Shown here: in pieces, positions 29,736 through 38,928 of the stretch
How the letters are laid out: every line of letters starts with the position of its first letter
How positions within the stretch are numbered: the first letter of the stretch is position 1
NCBI RefSeq assembly: GCF_013426915.1
Contig: NZ_AP023179.1
Span: 3,658,001 to 3,722,000, forward strand
Reading direction: 5' to 3'
Length of the DNA stretch: 64,000 nt
Source: Paraburkholderia sp. PGU19
GTDB taxonomy: Bacteria; Pseudomonadota; Gammaproteobacteria; Burkholderiales; Burkholderiaceae
The notes under the pieces: model-generated
Seen by the model: the letters and a program-made list of their open reading frames with translations, nothing else
The model's database searches: none
Told to the model about the DNA's origin: nothing
Position numbers and translations under genes: made by a program

Positions 29736-30185
29736 GTGATGAAAGACGCCCTGCTTGCCACCGTCATTGACGAATATTCTGCTGTGGAGTTGTTCGCTTC
29801 TGTCCTCGCTGCTGAGGAGAAGGCGTTGACCACGGTGCATCCCATCGACACGCTGCCGCCTATCGTCGAAAAGAAGATGGAGTTGGTGGAGCGGCTCTCC
29901 ACGCTTGAGAAGGCTCGCGACACGCAACTGGCGGAGTTGGGGTATCCGGGCGGATGGAAAGGGATGGAGCTGGCTGTGGCGGCTGATTCTCGTCTTGCGA
30001 CGCAGTGGTCTTTGTTGCAGAAGGCTGTTGAGCGGGCTCGGCGGTTTAATACCACTAATGGTGCTTTGATTCGGACTCGCATGGAGTACAACCGGCGGGC
30101 GCTCGCCGCGCTGAATGTGGCGGTTGGGCCCGAGCGGGGCGCGCTTTATGGGCCCGATGGGCGGGTTCCAGCCTTTGGAATGTGA
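29736..30185 (+). CDS. flgN: FlgN, chaperone for FlgK and FlgL
   Basis: A 149-residue helical chaperone that delivers the junction proteins FlgK and FlgL for export. The C-terminal YGPDGRVPAF stretch is seen in the family. It starts at GTG 29736 or the adjoining ATG 29739. Codon third positions drift to T and G in the second half on approach to repeat copy 4. It lies in the flgM transcript. Confidence 0.88.
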   Translation: MMKDALLATVIDEYSAVELFASVLAAEEKALTTVHPIDTLPPIVEKKMELVERLSTLEKARDTQLAELGYPGGWKGMELAVAADSRLATQWSLLQKAVERARRFNTTNGALIRTRMEYNRRALAALNVAVGPERGALYGPDGRVPAFGM

Positions 30186-30294
30186 GGTTTTTTGAAGGGG
30201 GTTCTCCCCTTGTGGATTCCCAGTTTTTGCTTTTTGCCTGGCCGGTGCTCGATTTGAGTATCGGCTTTTTGGTTTTTGGGTTTTGGGTTTTGGT

Positions 30295-30483
30295 TTGTCT
30301 GCGACGCTTTGGTGGTTTGCGTGTGTTTTGCACTGGCATCCGCGATTCGTTAGCGTGCTTCACGCGTCGCCCCTGTGCGGGGCGGCACCTACTTTTCTTT
30401 GCCGCCGCAAAGAAAAGTAGGCAAAAGAAAGCGGCTAACACCGCCAACCCTTCTTCTTGCCTGAGGGCCCCCAACCGGTCTTA
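30295..30483. repeat. Palindromic element copy 4, left part
   Basis: The left arm of a full repeat copy (flank TTTGTCTGCGACGC at 30294, CTGGCATCCGCG at 30333, then the AAAGAAAAGTAGGCAAAAGAAAGCGG block). It is cut at GGTCTTA by the IS630 insertion. In copies 3 and 5 the same sequence continues without interruption as GGTCTTA[CT]GCTTCACACGG. Confidence 0.88.
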
Positions 30484-30507
30484 TTCCATTTCTAATTCAA
30501 TAGTGAA
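30484..30507 (+). repeat. Left terminal inverted repeat of the IS630 element
   Basis: It matches the reverse complement of 31587-31610 at 22 of 24 positions; core TTTCTAATTCAA. The TA before it (30482-30483) is the likely target duplication. Confidence 0.85.
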
Positions 30508-30544
30508 ATAATAAGCGCACCTTTCTTGTGTTGAGGGATGTGCG

Positions 30545-31090
30545 ATGGTTCGTCAAGCGAGTGGTGGTGAAGTTCTCGAAAGGGCGAAGCGGCTCGTGGT
30601 CGAGGCCAGGACGGTAGATGAATTGCGGCAGGCACAAGCAGTACTGTTACCGCTGGAATTCGGGCTGACGCTCGCGCAGACCGCGCAAGCGATTGGCGTG
30701 TCGGTCGGCTGGGCCTGTCAGTTGCGCCGGCGCTTCATCCTGGCGGGCGGGCTGCCTGAGGTCGACCGCCCCACGCCAGGTGGTCGCCGCCGGGAGAATA
30801 TGACGCGAGAAGAAGAGGCGGCCTTTCTTGCGCCCTTCTTCGAGAAGGCCAGTGCGGGCGGCATCCTGGTGGTGGGCGAGATCAAGCAGGCGCTGGACGA
30901 ACGACTTGGGCGCAAGGTTGCCCTGGCTTCCGCCTACAACCTGCTACACCGTCATGGCTGGCGCAAGCTGGCACCCGACAAGCGACACCCCCAGGCCGAT
31001 GTGGCCGCCCAGGACGCCTGGAAAAAAAACTCCCCGACGTCATCCTCGAAATCGAGCGCGCGTGGCCGGGCCAAGGGGCGATCCGCCTGA
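30545..31090 (+). CDS. IS630 transposase, upstream frame (DNA-binding part)
   Basis: 181 residues as read. The helix-turn-helix region is LTLAQTAQAIGVSVGWACQLRRRFI (about residues 39-63). A linker and second winged domain to about residue 158 include LASAYNLLHRHGWRKLAPDKRHPQ, typical of the group. At 31022-31029 an A8 run ends normal homology: the zero frame continues only as a non-homologous tail. A -1 shift there would give WKKKLPDVILEIERAWPG and join the catalytic frame. Confidence 0.85.
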   Translation: MVRQASGGEVLERAKRLVVEARTVDELRQAQAVLLPLEFGLTLAQTAQAIGVSVGWACQLRRRFILAGGLPEVDRPTPGGRRRENMTREEEAAFLAPFFEKASAGGILVVGEIKQALDERLGRKVALASAYNLLHRHGWRKLAPDKRHPQADVAAQDAWKKNSPTSSSKSSARGRAKGRSA

Positions 31091-31602
31091 TGTTTCAGGA
31101 CGAAGCGCGCTTCGGTCGCATCTCCGACACGCGGCGTTGCTGGTGCCCCAAACCCACTCGCCCGCTGTGTCAGGCGATGGTGACGCAGGAGTACACGTAC
31201 GCTTATGCCGCCGTCTCCGTGACTGATGGCGCACTCGACTCGCTGATCCTGCCGCACGTCAATGGCGCCTGCATGCAGCTGTTTCTCGATGAGGTCTGCG
31301 CGCGTCATCCCGACGACCGAATCGTGATGGTCCTCGATGGCGCCGGGTGGCATCAGAGTGCTTCGCTCAGGCTGGCCCACAATCTGCGCCTGCTCACGCT
31401 CCCGCCGTACTCGCCTGAGCTCAATCCAGTTGAACATCTCTGGGACGATCTGCGGGAAAAGTCCTTTCACAACCGTGTCTTCGACAGCATCGACGCGCTC
31501 GAACACCATCTGTGTGACTCGCTTCGCGACCTTGAGCTGGACCATCAACGGGTTCGCTCCATCGTCGCGTGGCCTTGGATCATTAATTCACTGTTGAATT
31601 AG
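31090..31602 (+). CDS. IS630 transposase, downstream frame (DDE catalytic part)
   Basis: 170 residues from the first ATG, MFQDEARFGR. It contains the three acidic residues of the DDE domain: D of QDEARFGRI; D of VMVLDGAGWHQS; E of LPPYSPELNPVEHLWDDLR. The frame is open upstream to the A8 run at 31022-31029, so the natural product is probably a fusion made by -1 slippage. Alternatively the run has lost one A. Confidence 0.85.
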   Translation: MFQDEARFGRISDTRRCWCPKPTRPLCQAMVTQEYTYAYAAVSVTDGALDSLILPHVNGACMQLFLDEVCARHPDDRIVMVLDGAGWHQSASLRLAHNLRLLTLPPYSPELNPVEHLWDDLREKSFHNRVFDSIDALEHHLCDSLRDLELDHQRVRSIVAWPWIINSLLN

Positions 31603-31610
31603 AAATAGAA
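31587..31610 (-). repeat. Right terminal inverted repeat of the IS630 element
   Basis: Partner of 30484-30507. It overlaps the last codons and stop of the transposase. TA follows at 31612-31613. Confidence 0.85.
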
Positions 31611-31611
31611 T

Positions 31612-32160
31612 TACGCTTCACACGGCAACATTTCTGTTCGCGTTCGTTGCCAACGCGCTGAATGACCGCCTCACCTACTTCAAACACCCGTACACGGGCT
31701 AGCGGCAGCGAATGGTATGTGCCGCCCAGGTGGCAAACTGTGTGTAGGTTGTCGCGTCGTATGGCGTGGCGCTCTTACAGGGTGGCACGCGTGCGCTATC
31801 GGTCTGGAGTGAGGCATGTGTGTCTCTACGGCCTACACACAGTTTGCCACCTGGGCGGCCGTGGAATATCTGGCACGGTGTGCGACGACGCGGGTGCGTG
31901 AAGTGGGTGAGGCGCATCGCAAGAGCGTTGGCAACGAACATGGGTCACGTGATTGCCGTGTGAAGCGTAAGACCGGTTGGGGGCCCTCAGGCAAACACAA
32001 GAACTGGCGGTGTGAGCCGCTTTCTTTTGCCTACTTTTCTTTGCGGCGGCAAAGAAAAGTAGGTGCCGCCCCGCACAGGGGCGACGCTTGAAGCACGCTA
32101 ACGAATCGCGGATGCCAGCGCAAAAGCTAGAACACCCGCCCCAGCGTCGCAGACAAACCA
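31612..32160. repeat. Palindromic element copy 4, right part
   Basis: It continues the interrupted copy from TACGCTTCACACGGCA. The central inverted pair (CCCAGGTGGCAAACTGTGTG near 31725 and its mirror at 31834-31861) follows, then the AAAGAAAAGTAGGTGCC right arm and CGCGGATGCCAGCG at 32121. The A/C-rich flank CAGCGTCGCAGAC ends near 32155. It includes the conserved small frame 31816-32091. Confidence 0.88.
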
Positions 32161-32193
32161 AAAAGCAAAAGCCGACCTCAAAAAAGATCGGCT
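32161..32193 (-). terminator. Intrinsic terminator of the fliA operon
   Basis: On the minus strand AGCCGATCT / AGGTCGGCT forms a 9-bp stem (one wobble pair) followed by TTTTGCTTTTT. It lies about 60 nt past the fliA stop, between fliA and repeat copy 4. Confidence 0.75.
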
Positions 32194-32253
32194 CTCGAAG
32201 AAGAAAAAAAACAGCGAAGCGGCCCGCAGGGCAAAAGCAAAATCAAAACCGCA

Positions 32254-32988
32254 TCAGCTAGTTTCAGCCGAAGCCCAAGCCTGCTCGCGCAAGCGAGTCC
32301 GAAGCCGTGCAACAGCCTGCGAATGCAGCTGACAAACCCGCGATTCGCTGACTTCCATCACCGCCCCGATCTCCCGCAAATTCAACCCACGCTCGTAATA
32401 GAGCGACATCAACAGCTTCTCCCGCTCGGGCAACCGATCAATCGCCTCAACCAGCGCGCCGCGCAGCGACTCATCGAGCAGCGCCGACAACGGATCAGAA
32501 TGATCGACACAGTACCGATCAAGAAACGGCTCATCATCGGCCGATCGATCAAAGTCTTCGTAATAGATCAACTGACTGCCGTGCAGATCCTGCAACATCG
32601 ACTGATACTCATCGAGCGGCATCTTCAGATGCTCAGCAATCTCGGTCTCGCTCGCCGAGCGCCCCAGCGACTGCTCGACCTGATGCACAGCCGACTCAAC
32701 CTCACGCGACGTGCGCCGCAAGCTCCGCGGCAACCAGTCATTACTGCGCAACTCGTCGAGCATCGCGCCGCGAATCCGCTGGCTCGCGTAGGTTTCGAAT
32801 TGCGCGCCCTGGTCTTCCTTATAGCGGCTCGCCGCATCCAGCAGACCAATCATGCCCGCCTGAATCAGATCGTCGAGATCGACGCTCGCCGGCATCTTCG
32901 CCACGAGCTGCAAGCCGAGACGGCGCACCAGCGGTGCGTACTTCGTCAGAACCTCGGCTTGCGAAATTTTTCCTTGAGCGTTGTACAT
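32254..32988 (-). CDS. fliA: FliA, sigma-28 factor
   Basis: A 244-residue RNA polymerase sigma factor for late flagellar genes. Region 2 shows DLDDLIQAGMIGLLDAASRY and FETYASQRIRGAMLDELR. Region 3 shows WLPRSLRRTSREVE. Region 4 (LNLREIGAVMEVSESRVCQLHSQAVARL) is the -35-binding helix-turn-helix. It lies 22 nt after flhG in the flhF-flhG-fliA group. Five matching promoters lie in this window. Confidence 0.97.
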   Translation of the reverse strand: MYNAQGKISQAEVLTKYAPLVRRLGLQLVAKMPASVDLDDLIQAGMIGLLDAASRYKEDQGAQFETYASQRIRGAMLDELRSNDWLPRSLRRTSREVESAVHQVEQSLGRSASETEIAEHLKMPLDEYQSMLQDLHGSQLIYYEDFDRSADDEPFLDRYCVDHSDPLSALLDESLRGALVEAIDRLPEREKLLMSLYYERGLNLREIGAVMEVSESRVCQLHSQAVARLRTRLREQAWASAETS

Positions 32989-33010
32989 CGTGCTCCCCTT
33001 GTCCTTGCCT

Positions 33011-33880
33011 TCACGCGTGCTGCGCTGACGGTTGATCGGCGTATTGCGCCGCTGTTACGGTCGTCGGCGGCACGCCATGCGTCCGTGACGAAATCGCTGG
33101 CCGCATCGGCCAGTACTGCAGTTCGGCTGCGATATGACGGAAATCGCGCGCAGCAGGTGCCGATGGGAATGCATCGACGACACAACGCGACAACTCCATG
33201 GCTCGCGCCATCAAAGGATCGGCTGCCACGCAGCCGGCATCTTCAAGCGACACAGCGAGATATCGCCCCGCCACGCCCGCCAGGTTCTCAAACGCGGTAT
33301 GCGCATCGGCCACGCTCTGCACGTGATTCACCAGCACGCGGAACTGCGCGATCGCATGCGCGAAGTGCAGGCGCTTCATGCACGCATACGCATCGGTGAT
33401 CGCCTGCGCCGCAACGCGTGTCACCACCATCACGTCGTGCGACTGCATCGCGAGCGCCGACAGCGAGCCTTCGCGATCCACTTGCGCGTCGATCAGCACC
33501 ACATCCGCCGGTCCGCTCAGCACCACGCCCATCTGCTCGCGCGTGCAGCTCTCGCGATTGCCGCGCGACGCATTGAGCACCGCGAAACCTAGCGCATGCC
33601 GTCCCGCCGCTTCGTCGAGCGTCATCTCGCCGCGCATCACGGCAGCGACATTGCCCGCGCCGCGCACGCCGCCCAGCATGGCGCTCACCGAACGCTCGCC
33701 GAGACTTTCGTCGATGACGAGCACATCCTTGCCCTGCTCGACGAGCGCGGCGGCGAGATTCACCACCGTCGTCGTCACGCCTACGCCGTGCGAGCCGCCT
33801 GCGACCGCTATGACCCGCGAGCCGGAGCGCGCGAGCAGACGCCGCAGTCCTTCAGCCTGGTCCAGCACGAACTTATCCAA
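33011..33880 (-). CDS. flhG: FlhG (FleN/MinD-like), flagellar number regulator, degenerate P-loop
   Basis: A 289-residue MinD-like protein next to flhF, where FlhG controls flagellar number and antagonises FlhF. The TTG at 33880 (GAGG upstream) gives the family start DKFVLDQAEGLRRLLA; the frame is open to 33943. The nucleotide-binding loop reads GGSHGVGVTT (28-37): both lysines of the MinD pattern KGGxGKT are absent. The Walker B-like VVLIDAQ remains. It may not bind ATP in the usual way. It overlaps flhF by 8 nt. Confidence 0.88.
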   Translation of the reverse strand: MDKFVLDQAEGLRRLLARSGSRVIAVAGGSHGVGVTTTVVNLAAALVEQGKDVLVIDESLGERSVSAMLGGVRGAGNVAAVMRGEMTLDEAAGRHALGFAVLNASRGNRESCTREQMGVVLSGPADVVLIDAQVDREGSLSALAMQSHDVMVVTRVAAQAITDAYACMKRLHFAHAIAQFRVLVNHVQSVADAHTAFENLAGVAGRYLAVSLEDAGCVAADPLMARAMELSRCVVDAFPSAPAARDFRHIAAELQYWPMRPAISSRTHGVPPTTVTAAQYADQPSAQHA

Positions 33881-35714
33881 AGCGAACCTCGTGCAGATCG
33901 GCGGTCGAACGGGCCGACAGGGCCGACAGCAGCGCTGGCACATCCTCGTCCTGTGGGACGAACGGTGAGTTCTCGCGCGGAATGCAGAAGGCGCTCTTGA
34001 TCAGGAATTTCTTGGTCGCGACGTACAGGTTCTCCGGCACCTTCTGTCCCGTCGACACGTAGTGCACGGGCATCTTGTAGCGGATCACCGTATCGAGCAC
34101 GCTGCCCAGATTGGTCGCTTCGTCGAGCTTGGTCAGGATGCAGCCGGCAAGCGGCTGCTGGTCCGGCGCATTCTGATACGCCTGGACGACTTCATTCAGC
34201 GTGTCGCCGTGGCTCGTCGCGTTCAGCAGCAGCAGGCGCTGCACGGGCTGTCCGGCGCGGCACAGCATCGAAATCTGATCCGACACCAGGCGGTCACGCT
34301 GGCTCATGCCGATCGTGTCGATCAGCACGATATGTTTGTTGCGCAGTTCCGAGAGCGCGAGTTGCAGGTCGGCGCTGTCCTTCACGGCATGCACCGACAC
34401 GCCCAGAATCTTGCCGAAGATGCGCAGTTGCTCGTGGCCGCCGATCCGGTAGCTGTCGGTGGTGAGCAGCGCGACCTTGCTGGCGCCAAAGCGCATCACG
34501 CAGCGCGCGGCGAGCTTGGCCGTGGTCGTGGTCTTGCCGACGCCCGTCGGGCCCATCAGCGCGAACACACCGCCGCGCTCCATCAGCGCGTCTTCGTTCT
34601 CCATCACGGGCACGTTCGATTCGAGCACCGTCTTGACCCACTCCATGCCGTCGTCCATTCCTTCGACTTCGGGCAGGTTGTCGATCACCATCTTCACGAG
34701 CTGCGCCGAGAAGCCGGCGGCGAACAGGTGCCGTGTCAACGCTGCATGCGTCGGACTGCGGCGCTGGCGGTCGGCCCACACGAGGCCGGCGAACTGCTCT
34801 TCCATCATGCCGCGCATGGAAGTCAGTTCCTGCATCACGGTCTCGTTGACCATCTGCTCGATGCGCGACTTGATCGATTCCGTCAGCGCGGCGGCCTGCT
34901 TCGGCGTCATATCGGCGGCGGCGGCGTTCTTGCGCGCGTCGCGCGACGTGTTGATATCGCCCGCACCTTCCGACGTCGTCGGAATCACGTTGTTTTTCTG
35001 CGCGGCGCGGCGTGCGGCGAGTTGCGCGGCTTCGCGGGCCCAGTCGGGCTTCGCTTCTTCCTGGACTGCATCGACGGGCGTACCCAGGCCGCGCGCCATT
35101 GCGGCGGCGGGCGTCATCGTCGGATTGGCTGCGTGGACCACGTCCTTCGTCGCGATGCGGCGCGCGTGATCGATCAGCCAGGGGTTCGTTTCGGCCATCG
35201 TGCGCTGACGGGCGGGTGCTTCGGGCATCGCGGGCGCTGCGGGTTTCGCCGATGCGGCGGGCATGTCGCTGCGCAGGTCGACGCGCACGTCGTCAGTGGG
35301 GCGCGCGGGGTTCGCCGGGCTTTCGGCGGCCGCTTTGTCCGCGGATGCCGCTTGCGGCTCGGCCTTCTCCTCGCTCGCGGCGGGCATGCGTTCCGTGCCG
35401 GCCTCGGGGCTTGCGCCGAACACCGACGAGAACACGTCGGGCATTCCGCTCGCATACGGGTTGTTGATGGGCGTCGAGGGGAGCATCGGTCGTGCGCCAG
35501 CGGCCGCCGCGTTCGGGCCTGCGCCCTGGCTGGCGGCGCCTTCCTGGCCGCGCGGCGCGATCGCGCTCAGATCGCGGTCGGCGACGGCGACGATTTCGAC
35601 GCTGCCATCGTCGTTGGTGCGGTTCGACAGCACGACTGCATCGGAGCCCAATGCCTCGCGGACGAGACGCAACGCGTCGCGACTCGTTGCACCGACAAAT
35701 TTGCGAATGTTCAA
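33873..35714 (-). CDS. flhF: FlhF, SRP-like GTPase for flagellar placement
   Basis: A 613-residue FlhF. The N-terminus (NIRKFVGATSRDALRLVREALGSDAVVLSN) is followed by a long variable Ala/Pro/Glu linker. The NG GTPase domain has P-loop GPTGVGKTTTTAKLA near 385, DTIGMSQRD (usually DTAGM) and TKLDEA. FlhF recruits early flagellar parts to the assembly site. TTG at 35714 with GGAGAG upstream gives the canonical start; an upstream ATG at 35750 adds 12 residues. Confidence 0.94.
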   Translation of the reverse strand: MNIRKFVGATSRDALRLVREALGSDAVVLSNRTNDDGSVEIVAVADRDLSAIAPRGQEGAASQGAGPNAAAAGARPMLPSTPINNPYASGMPDVFSSVFGASPEAGTERMPAASEEKAEPQAASADKAAAESPANPARPTDDVRVDLRSDMPAASAKPAAPAMPEAPARQRTMAETNPWLIDHARRIATKDVVHAANPTMTPAAAMARGLGTPVDAVQEEAKPDWAREAAQLAARRAAQKNNVIPTTSEGAGDINTSRDARKNAAAADMTPKQAAALTESIKSRIEQMVNETVMQELTSMRGMMEEQFAGLVWADRQRRSPTHAALTRHLFAAGFSAQLVKMVIDNLPEVEGMDDGMEWVKTVLESNVPVMENEDALMERGGVFALMGPTGVGKTTTTAKLAARCVMRFGASKVALLTTDSYRIGGHEQLRIFGKILGVSVHAVKDSADLQLALSELRNKHIVLIDTIGMSQRDRLVSDQISMLCRAGQPVQRLLLLNATSHGDTLNEVVQAYQNAPDQQPLAGCILTKLDEATNLGSVLDTVIRYKMPVHYVSTGQKVPENLYVATKKFLIKSAFCIPRENSPFVPQDEDVPALLSALSARSTADLHEVRFG

Positions 35715-35770
35715 GCTGACTCTCCGATGAGCTACGCGGTCCGGCGACATACCGATTCCCGATGAGATGA

Positions 35771-35820
35771 ATTATTGCGGGAGACGTCTATTGGCCATCG
35801 GGCAATAAAGACGGTGAAAC
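35771..35820 (-). promoter_or_regulatory. Candidate class II activator site upstream of flhF
   Basis: This 50-bp block aligns without gaps to the block upstream of flhB (37 of 50 identical). It holds TTATTGCGGG and, inverted, CGGGCAATAA. The ATT and ATAA starts are 31 nt apart, as at fliE/fliF. It lies 57-106 nt ahead of the flhF start. The binder is not known from sequence; FlhDC is the obvious candidate. Confidence 0.45.
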
Positions 35821-36027
35821 GCTGGCAATTCGGGCAATGGAACTTTGTGCCGGTTCCCGGTTGGGATTTGTTGTGTGCCTTTGCGGCACGGGCATTTCGG
35901 GTAGGTTTGTCGTTTTTCGTCGGCCGGGCGGGGTTGCTGCTGCGCAGGCGGTTCGGTTTTTTGCGTTTTGCGATGGCGTCTGCGGTTGTGCCTTCGTGGC
36001 GCGGGCGGTTTGGTTGTTCTGGCGTTT

Positions 36028-36825
36028 GCGCTGGCATCCGCGGTTTGCCTTCGTGCTTCGAGCGTCGCCGCTGGGCGTCTGGCTTTTCGCTGGCATCCGC
36101 GCTTTGCCTTCGTGCTTCAAGCGTCGCCCCTGTGCGGGGCGGCACCTACTTTTCTTTGCCGCCGCAAAGAAAAGTAGGCAAAAGAAAGCGGCTAACACCG
36201 CCAATCCTTGTTCCTGCCTGAGGGCCCCCAACGGGTCTTATGCTTCACACGGCAGCGATTTTGTCGGCGTGTGTTGCCCTCGCTTTGAATTGACGCCTCA
36301 CCCGCTTCGAATACCCGTATTCGGCCAAGCGGCAGCGACTGGTATGTGCCGCCCAGGTGGCAAACTGTGTGTAGGTTGTCGCGTCGTATAGGGTAGCGCT
36401 CTTACAGGGCGGGACGTATGCGCTATCGGTCCGAAGTGAGGTGTGCGAGGCACTACGGCCTACACACAGTTTGCCACCTGGGCGGCCGTGGAATGTCTGG
36501 CACGGCATGATGCAACGCGGGGGCATGAAGCGGGTGATGCGCAGTGCAAGAGCGCTGGCAACGAATGTGGGGCACGTGATTGCCGTGTGGAGCGTAGGAA
36601 CCTTTGGGGCCCTCAGGCAATCACAAGAACTGGTGGTGTTAGCCGCTTTCTTTTGCCTACTTTTCTTTGCGGCGGCAAAGAAAAGTAGGTGCCGCCCCGC
36701 ACAGGGGCGACGCGTGAAGCACGCTAACGAAACGCGGATGCCAGCGCAGAGGCCAAAAGACCGACCGGCAACGCGCGCGCCACGCGAAGGCAAGAACGCC
36801 CGCCCCAGCGTCGCAGACAAACCAA
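36028..36825. repeat. Palindromic intergenic element, copy 5 (full)
   Basis: A full copy between flhA and flhF. A duplicated left arm (CTGGCATCCGCG at 36031, then a second at 36091) is followed by the nested inverted blocks. The perfect 28-bp central pair lies at 36348-36375 and 36459-36486, and the right arm reaches CGCGGATGCCAGCG at 36746. The A/C-rich flank with AGCGTCGCAGAC ends near 36820. The preceding 35821-36027 is G/T-rich and gene-free. Confidence 0.88.
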
Positions 36826-36831
36826 AAACCC

Positions 36832-38928
36832 TTACGTTCCGATCACATTAACGACTCGCACGTGCCGCGTATCAGGCACTTCCGCATACGACAGCACCTT
36901 CAATTGGGGCAAACTACGCCGCAAAAACCTGGCCAACATCGCCCGCAACGAATGTTGCACAAGCATGACCGGCGAGAGCCCCATATTCTGCTGCCGGGTC
37001 ATTGCCTTCTGCGTTTCCATCAAAAGCGTATTAGCGAGGCCCGGCTCAAGACCCGGATTCGCCCCCGTCGCAAGTGCCTGCGTCAAAAGCCGCTCCAGAT
37101 GCGCATCGAGCCCCATGACCTGGATATCGCCATTGCCGGGGAACCACTGCTGCGTAATCGCGCGCCCAAGCGAAAGCCGCACAGCCGCCGTCAGATCATG
37201 CGGATCGGTAATCTTGGACCCATGCTCCGACAGCGCTTCGAGAATCGTCCGCATATCGCGAATCGGCACCCCCTCTTCGAGCAGGTTCTGCAGCACCTTC
37301 TGCAACGTAGCAACAGGCAACATCTTCGGCACGACATCATCAACCAGCGGCGCAGCATCCTTCTGCATCCGCTCGATCAGCGCCTGCACTTCCTGACGGC
37401 CAAGCAGCTCCGCCGCGTGCGTGACAACGAGGTGATTCAGGTGCGTCGCGACGACAGTGCTCGAATCGACCACCGTGTACCCGTACACCTGCGCCTGCTC
37501 ACGCAGATTCGTATCGATCCAGATCGCCGGCAAGCCAAACGCAGGATCGGTGGTCGGCGTGCCGGGCAGCGCGGCCGTCACCTGCCCAGGATTGATCGCG
37601 AGCCACTGCCCCGGATACGCCTCGCCGATGCCCACTTCCACACCCTTCAGCGCGATCCGGTAGCCGTTCGGCCGCAACTCCAGGTTGTCGCGTATATGAA
37701 TGACTGGCGGCAAGAAGCCGATTTCCTGCGCGAACTTCTTGCGGATGTTCTTGATGCGCTTGAGCAGTTCGCCATCCGAGTTCTTGTCGACAAGCGGAAT
37801 CAGCCGATAGCCCACTTCCAGCCCCAGCGCGTCGATCATCGTCACGTCGTCCCAGCTGGCTTCCGAGCCTTCCGTGGGCGTGAGCGCCTGCGGCGCGACT
37901 TCGGCGAGAGCCGTCGACGTCTTGCTCTGCGTCGCGCGCTTCTTCATCACGCGGGCAAGCTGGATCGCGCCGCCGCCCAGCAGCAGAAACGCGAAGTGCG
38001 GCATGCCAGGGATCAAACCCATCAGCACGAGGATCGCGCCCGTGATCATCAAAACGCGTGGGTTCGTGAACAACTGGCCCGTCAACTGCGTGCCGATGTC
38101 CTCGTCGGTCGCGACGCGCGACACGATCACGCCCGCCGCCGTCGAAATCACCAGCGAAGGAATCTGCGCAACGAGGCCGTCACCGATGGTCAGCAGCGTG
38201 TAGGTCTTGCCCGCGTCGGCGAAATCCATACCGTGCTGCACGACGCCGACGATCAACCCGCCGATGATGTTGATCACCATGATCAGCAAGCCGGCAATCG
38301 CATCGCCGCGCACGAACTTGCTCGCGCCGTCCATCGAGCCGTAGAACTCGGCTTCCTGCCCGACTTCCAGACGACGCTTGCGGGCCTGGTCCTCGTTGAT
38401 CATGCCGGCGTTCAGGTCGGCGTCGATCGACATCTGCTTGCCGGGCATCGCGTCCAGCGTGAAGCGCGCGGACACTTCCGCGATACGCCCCGCGCCCTTC
38501 GTGATCACCATGAAGTTGATCACCATCAGGATCACGAACACGACGATACCGACCGCGAAGTTGCCGCCCACGAGGAAGTGGCCGAACGCCTCGATCACCG
38601 CGCCCGCCGCGCCCGGGCCCGTGTGGCCTTCGAGCAGCACGATACGGGTTGACGCGACGTTCAGCGACAGCCGCAGCAGCGTCGAGAACAGCAGCACGCT
38701 CGGGAAAGCCGCGAAGTCGAGCGGCTTCATGGTGTACATGCTGACGAGCAGCACCATGATCGACAGCGCGATGTTGAACGTGAACAGCAGATCCAGCAGG
38801 AACGGCGGCAACGGCAGAATCATCATGCCGAGGATCATGCAGATCAGCAGCGGGCCCGCCAGCGCCCGCAAGTTCGTGCCGCTCAGCGCGTCCGGCCGTC
38901 GTGAAAGGAAACCCGCGCGCGCGTTCAT
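36832..38928 (-). CDS. flhA: FlhA, export gate protein
   Basis: A 698-residue core export-gate protein. About eight membrane spans lie in the first 330 residues, with the FHIPEP signature region (RLSLNVASTRIVLL, VITKGAGRIAEVSARFTLDAMPGKQMSIDADLNAG). The large cytoplasmic domain that docks chaperone-substrate complexes follows. It overlaps flhB by 4 nt. The last codons drift towards T/G endings on the coding strand next to repeat copy 5. Confidence 0.97.
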   Translation of the reverse strand: MNARAGFLSRRPDALSGTNLRALAGPLLICMILGMMILPLPPFLLDLLFTFNIALSIMVLLVSMYTMKPLDFAAFPSVLLFSTLLRLSLNVASTRIVLLEGHTGPGAAGAVIEAFGHFLVGGNFAVGIVVFVILMVINFMVITKGAGRIAEVSARFTLDAMPGKQMSIDADLNAGMINEDQARKRRLEVGQEAEFYGSMDGASKFVRGDAIAGLLIMVINIIGGLIVGVVQHGMDFADAGKTYTLLTIGDGLVAQIPSLVISTAAGVIVSRVATDEDIGTQLTGQLFTNPRVLMITGAILVLMGLIPGMPHFAFLLLGGGAIQLARVMKKRATQSKTSTALAEVAPQALTPTEGSEASWDDVTMIDALGLEVGYRLIPLVDKNSDGELLKRIKNIRKKFAQEIGFLPPVIHIRDNLELRPNGYRIALKGVEVGIGEAYPGQWLAINPGQVTAALPGTPTTDPAFGLPAIWIDTNLREQAQVYGYTVVDSSTVVATHLNHLVVTHAAELLGRQEVQALIERMQKDAAPLVDDVVPKMLPVATLQKVLQNLLEEGVPIRDMRTILEALSEHGSKITDPHDLTAAVRLSLGRAITQQWFPGNGDIQVMGLDAHLERLLTQALATGANPGLEPGLANTLLMETQKAMTRQQNMGLSPVMLVQHSLRAMLARFLRRSLPQLKVLSYAEVPDTRHVRVVNVIGT

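Larger units (their letters stand above)
30484..31611 (+). mobile_element. IS630-family insertion sequence
   Basis: An about 1.13-kb element with 24-bp terminal inverted repeats (30484-30507 and 31587-31610, 22 of 24 matching). TA dinucleotides flank it at 30482-30483 and 31612-31613, the target duplication expected of the IS630/Tc1 group. Its transposase is split in two frames at an A8 run. It sits inside repeat copy 4; removing it and one TA restores the sequence seen in sister copies. Confidence 0.9.

Noticed and set aside
30055..30474. Open frames through the repeat arms giving FFAAAKKS-type peptides
   Set aside because: The same peptides recur at every repeat copy on both strands and follow from the palindromic DNA, not from a gene.
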